A stretch of 64,000 nucleotides of DNA from Scandinavium vulneris_A (GTDB lineage: Bacteria; Pseudomonadota; Gammaproteobacteria; Enterobacterales; Enterobacteriaceae). The notes under the pieces are model-generated. The model was not told the origin of the DNA, made no database searches, and saw only the letters and a list, made by a program, of their open reading frames with translations. Positions 61,436 to 64,000 of this stretch are shown here, piece after piece; positions within the stretch are counted from its first letter, which is position 1, and the number at the start of each line of letters is the position of its first letter. The DNA lies in assembly GCA_046518185.1 (NCBI GenBank), contig JBKGRZ010000009.1, forward strand, positions 59,178-123,177, in the 5' to 3' direction. Position numbers and translations under genes: made by a program.

Positions 61436-61717
61436 ATGGATTTCCACGACCCATTTCTGGTGTTCAACCTTAACATCATCATTGCTCTGACAATCCTGGT
61501 AGTAGCCGTTACGGTATTCATACTTTATAGCGAACAGAGAGAGAAAGAAAAATCACGCCAACAGGAACGAAATTCATTTGAAAGCATGATGTTTGAAAAT
61601 GTACGGGATAACCGTCTCAGGCAGGACGAACGTAAAAAACGGGGGCGGGGAAAACGGTTTTCAGCGTTACAAAAAAAGCTAAAAACGTATGTTACCAGGC
61701 TCAGGAGATGCCGTTAA
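61436..61717 (+). CDS. Small single-pass membrane protein, function unknown
   Basis: The 93-residue protein has one N-terminal membrane helix (NIIIALTILVVAVTVFILY) and a long, strongly basic cytoplasmic tail (REKEKSRQQERNSFE ... RKKRGRGKRFSALQKKLKTYVTRLRR). ATG 61436 is preceded by GAGG eight bases upstream. The basic tail might contact DNA or ribosomes. It is the last plus-strand gene before the T6SS fragment. Confidence 0.6.
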   Translation: MDFHDPFLVFNLNIIIALTILVVAVTVFILYSEQREKEKSRQQERNSFESMMFENVRDNRLRQDERKKRGRGKRFSALQKKLKTYVTRLRRCR

Positions 61718-61730
61718 TCTCAGCTACAAA

Positions 61731-61790
61731 AAACCGCCTTCAGTGAAGTGAAGCCCATTTGTTGGACACGTTACTTCACCTGGCGGTTGA
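61731..61790. repeat. Interrupted inverted repeat at the transfer/T6SS junction
   Basis: AACCGCC followed by AGTGAAGTGAA pairs imperfectly with TTACTTCAC followed by GGCGGTT across the stop codon of the truncated SanA-like gene. It may be a terminator for the plus-strand genes or an insertion-sequence end scar. Confidence 0.45.
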
Positions 61791-62011
61791 CATGGCCTGA
61801 GTTCGGTATTGTACGAAAATACGTGCCTCCCGGGCGTGTCCCGGGTACCAGAGCTACGGCGCGGTAAGGCAGTTTATCGACCATATCCCGGACTGACGCC
61901 CGGGTCGTTGTTTCCACCTCGCTATTGGCGTGCAGAACGAAACTCACGCAACTTACGCAACTTACGCCAAACAGAATGACCAGGCTGATGATTTTTTTGT
62001 TCAGAAATCAC
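61771..62011 (-). pseudogene. SanA/YdcF (ElyC)-like protein fragment
   Basis: The minus-strand frame encodes KKIISLVILFGVSCVSCVSFVLHANSE, a signal-type segment, followed by VRDMVDKLPYRAVALVPGTRPGGTYFRT, which resembles the start of the DUF218 domain of SanA. It stops after only ~75 codons, where the family continues for over 100 residues, so it is 3'-truncated. A GTG at 62011 with AGGAAA upstream is out of frame by one base at a run of seven A (61992-61998), so a frameshift is also likely. Confidence 0.5.
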
Positions 62012-62026
62012 ATTGCTTTCCTGCAT

Positions 62027-63406
62027 TTACTCATTGGCGTAACTGATTTTTAGCAACGGAGCATCACCTTTCTGCGATGACACCTGCTCCAGCACATGGA
62101 TCAGCGAGTCCAGATGACGTGCCGCTTGTTCGATGTCAGCCTGAGGTGCATTTGCCTCTCCTGCAGCAGGTACCAGCTGTCGCAGCTGCTCCTCTACCGG
62201 GACCGCGCTGGCGAACGTGCTGGTGATACGCCAGACGATCGTTTTCAGTTCGCTGCCCGTCATGTACTTGCCTTTCTGCCTGTCCAGCGCATCCAGCTGC
62301 GCCGACAAGGCCCGGAGTTGCGCCATACCGTCATGCCAGCCTGTCAGTTCACTCGCGGGGAGCGTTCTGCCTGCCTGATATTGCTCCCAGCGATTGACCA
62401 GTGCCCGTGTTGCAGGATCATCCGGCCACAACGCCTTAGCCTGCGACACCAGGCCCTGACCGTAACGGAGTCGCCAGCCGGGTGCCAGTGTGGTTATCCA
62501 GTTGACCTGACTGGACATCCGCGCAAGCCACATCCCGGAGTGGGTCTTGCTGCTTTCAGTCCCGCGGAAGGCTTCAATCTGTGCCGCCGTCATCGCCTCC
62601 GGTACCCAGGCGACGGATGCCGCCATTGGCAGGGCCGCTTTATCCGGACGATGGGTAACCTGCCAGCCGAAGACCGTGGCAGTGCTGAGTACCAGTGCTG
62701 TCGCCATACCGGCCACAAAGGCCGGCCAGCGCTTCGGCGGCACGGGCTGTTCTTCAGTAACCTGAATGGCCACTTCCGGCGCTTTCTGGATGACATACAC
62801 CAGGCGGCTGGCCGGGGCGTCTTCAGCTATGACAACGTCCTGCCCTGGTACCGTGTTCCCGGCAGGCTCATTATCAGGCTGAGGAGAGTTCTCCAGCCGG
62901 GTTATCGCGCTGCGTATCAGTTGCATCACCGGATTCATCTGGCAGGCATGTTCCAGTTCCTGGCGTCTGAGTATGTCCTTCATCTCCAGCAGTCGCTTTT
63001 CAGCGAGGACCAGGGCCGGTACATCTGCAGCTCCCAGCGAAAAAGTGCGGAACAGTTTTTGCACACGCTGCAGGAGGCCGTTGATTATCTCTGCCCGGGC
63101 ATGTGCCGGCTGTGGCCAGAGCTGAGCTCACTGGTGGTTCAGCAGTGCCGCCAGTATGCCCAGCCCCTCGTTCAGACCACTGACCCGCGCCAGATGGCTG
63201 CGTGCCAGGGTATACCAGGCTCCGGTCTGCAGCTCCACACCGTTGATTTCAAACAGGGAGAGCGCCAGTTTTTCCACCTGCTTCCAGTCGACGTCCGGGC
63301 GGGCCGGATGCGTCAGCTTACTCATCTCGTCGCGCAGTGCCATAAACTCAGACAGTGAACGCGGGTCTCCACCGGTTCTCACCTGGCGGGGTTGTTCGTC
63401 ATGCAT
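62027..63406 (-). pseudogene. vasL: VasL/ImpA-type T6SS accessory protein, interrupted by TGA
   Basis: The N-terminal part (63406-63131) is an ImpA_N domain: GGDPRSLSEFMALRDEMSKLTHPARPDVDW ... GAWYTLARSHLARVSGLNEGLGIL. An in-frame TGA at 63128-63130 follows LLNHQ; the same frame continues without any shift as AQLWPQPAHARAEIINGLL to the VasL C-terminal region with a membrane helix (WPAFVAGMATALVLSTATVFGW) and a tail ending at 62027. A Trp is expected at the TGA. An internal GTG at 63064 might start the C-terminal half separately. VasL proteins are TssA-like regulators of sheath assembly. Confidence 0.82.
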
Positions 63407-63460
63407 GTTGGGTTGTCCGTGGGTATAAATGCGAACCAGGCTCACAATCAGGTGCAGGGT

Positions 63461-63934
63461 TTACTCAGGGATCAAAGACGCGATCATCGTAAAGAACGCC
63501 TCTTCATCAAACCGGGCTGGATTTCCGTTCTGCGTTCCTGCCGGGCACCAGGTCCAGTTATCCTGCTCACCACTGCGCATAAACAGTCGGTACAGGGGAC
63601 TGATTTTGCCATCTGCAGTCAGGCAGACCTCAATACAACCGGTTACGCCCTGCCCGTACAGAAAAATGGGGGTAAACCGGATACTCCGCTGCGCGTAGTG
63701 CAGGTTAATACCCGGAACAGAAAACGCGCTCCCACCAATCAGAAACTCAATCAGGGAAGTGGCGGTGGCTTCGGTGCGTATCTCTGTACCAGCAAGCCAC
63801 TCATCCATAGACTCATGAAGCAGGCTTATCCGCTGACGAAATGCCGCGATATCCGCTTCTGCTTTCGTGTCAAAGGCAACAGTGCGGGGCTGCTGGTCCT
63901 GTAGTTTTTGCAGAAATCGTGCTTTCGCTGACAT
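63461..63934 (-). CDS. T6SS-associated protein of unknown function
   Basis: A 157-residue soluble protein (SAKARFLQKLQDQQPRTVAFDTKAEADIAAFRQRI ... RSIRFTPIFLYGQGVTGCIEVCL ... NPARFDEEAFFTMIASLIPE). Similar small proteins accompany vasL in enterobacterial T6SS clusters, as I recall, but no function is established. The start ATG 63934 is preceded by GGAAAGTGAAGC. It stops 54 bases before vasL and is probably cotranscribed with it. Confidence 0.65.
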   Translation of the reverse strand: MSAKARFLQKLQDQQPRTVAFDTKAEADIAAFRQRISLLHESMDEWLAGTEIRTEATATSLIEFLIGGSAFSVPGINLHYAQRSIRFTPIFLYGQGVTGCIEVCLTADGKISPLYRLFMRSGEQDNWTWCPAGTQNGNPARFDEEAFFTMIASLIPE

Positions 63935-63955
63935 GCTTCACTTTCCGGAAGGAGA

Positions 63956-64000
63956 TTAAAGTCGGGTCTGGGCATCAATGTATTGTTGCTGCTTGAGATG
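63956..64000 (-). CDS. C-terminal end of an upstream gene cut by the window edge
   Basis: The minus strand reads HLKQQQYIDAQTRL and a TAA at 63956-63958, 22 bases before the next gene. It is in the same direction as the T6SS genes, so it is probably another T6SS component, but 14 residues are too few to identify it. Confidence 0.45.
   Translation of the reverse strand, partial: HLKQQQYIDAQTRL

Noticed and set aside
62096..63358. 420-codon plus-strand frame across the vasL region
   Set aside because: The opposite strand shows the ImpA_N and VasL features; the plus-strand translation is a Cys/Arg/His-rich shadow.
1..64000. tRNA, rRNA or CRISPR loci and antibiotic resistance genes
   Set aside because: None was recognised on either strand by reading; small RNAs without strong structure could still be missed.

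Overview
The window looks like part of a large conjugative plasmid from a member of the Enterobacterales (Klebsiella/Enterobacter/Serratia type; the genus cannot be fixed from sequence alone). The replicon is of the IncFII family: RepA on the minus strand, an overlapping 17-codon Tap leader peptide and a CopA-like antisense RNA. The conjugation machinery, by contrast, is of the IncI1/R64 type: a thin type IVb pilus (pilL-pilV), a shufflon, and a Dot/Icm-like type IVB transfer system (traH-traY, excA, trbABC, nuc). An IncFII replicon driving an I-type transfer region is a mosaic arrangement.

Layout. (1) 1-6096: a glycan-utilisation island with a DUF2264 protein (cut by the window edge), an AraC regulator, a secreted-type beta-propeller glycosidase with a LamG domain, an anaerobic sulfatase-maturating radical SAM enzyme with a (CTGCCA)13 microsatellite in its 3' end, and a 5'-truncated TauE/SafE exporter. 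No sulfatase is present in the window. (2) 6100-16403: an IS3-family element whose orfB is split by a 9,020-bp Tn3-family transposon (6545-15564; 49-bp terminal repeats, TACTA target duplication). The transposon carries tnpA, a res site, tnpR and a cargo of lipocalin-like protein, SDR oxidoreductase, MFS exporter, YqhD-like aldehyde/alcohol dehydrogenase and a divergent LysR regulator, which together suggest a carbonyl- or xenobiotic-response cassette. (3) 16406-18919: a decayed plasmid gene, a probable origin region, then repA, tap and copA. (4) 19257-22917: regulators (PAS-LuxR, small HTH, XRE) and the start of the transfer region with a NusG-like TraB.

(5) 22974-33817: the pil operon, nearly every gene overlapping or abutting the next, ending in pilV. 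The pilV 3' end sits in a one-segment shufflon: two inverted 22-bp recombination sites flank two alternative PilV tips. The recombinase gene rci that should flip it has both a one-base poly-A contraction and an in-frame TGA, so the switch is predicted to be locked. (6) 35548-61341: the Dot/Icm-like transfer operon in R64 order (traHIJK, primase, traLMNOPQR, traT, traU, traWXY), a StbDE toxin-antitoxin pair, excA, a terminator, then trbA-trbB-trbC-nuc. The traY middle, stbDE and the excA 5' half are visibly AT-richer than their surroundings, consistent with exchange of the entry-exclusion module. No relaxase genes or oriT were recognised in the window.

(7) 61718-64000: a fragment of a type VI secretion accessory locus on the minus strand: a truncated SanA/YdcF-like gene, a vasL/ImpA-type gene broken by TGA, an unnamed T6SS-associated-type gene and the last codons of another gene. 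The abrupt end of the transfer module here marks a mosaic junction.
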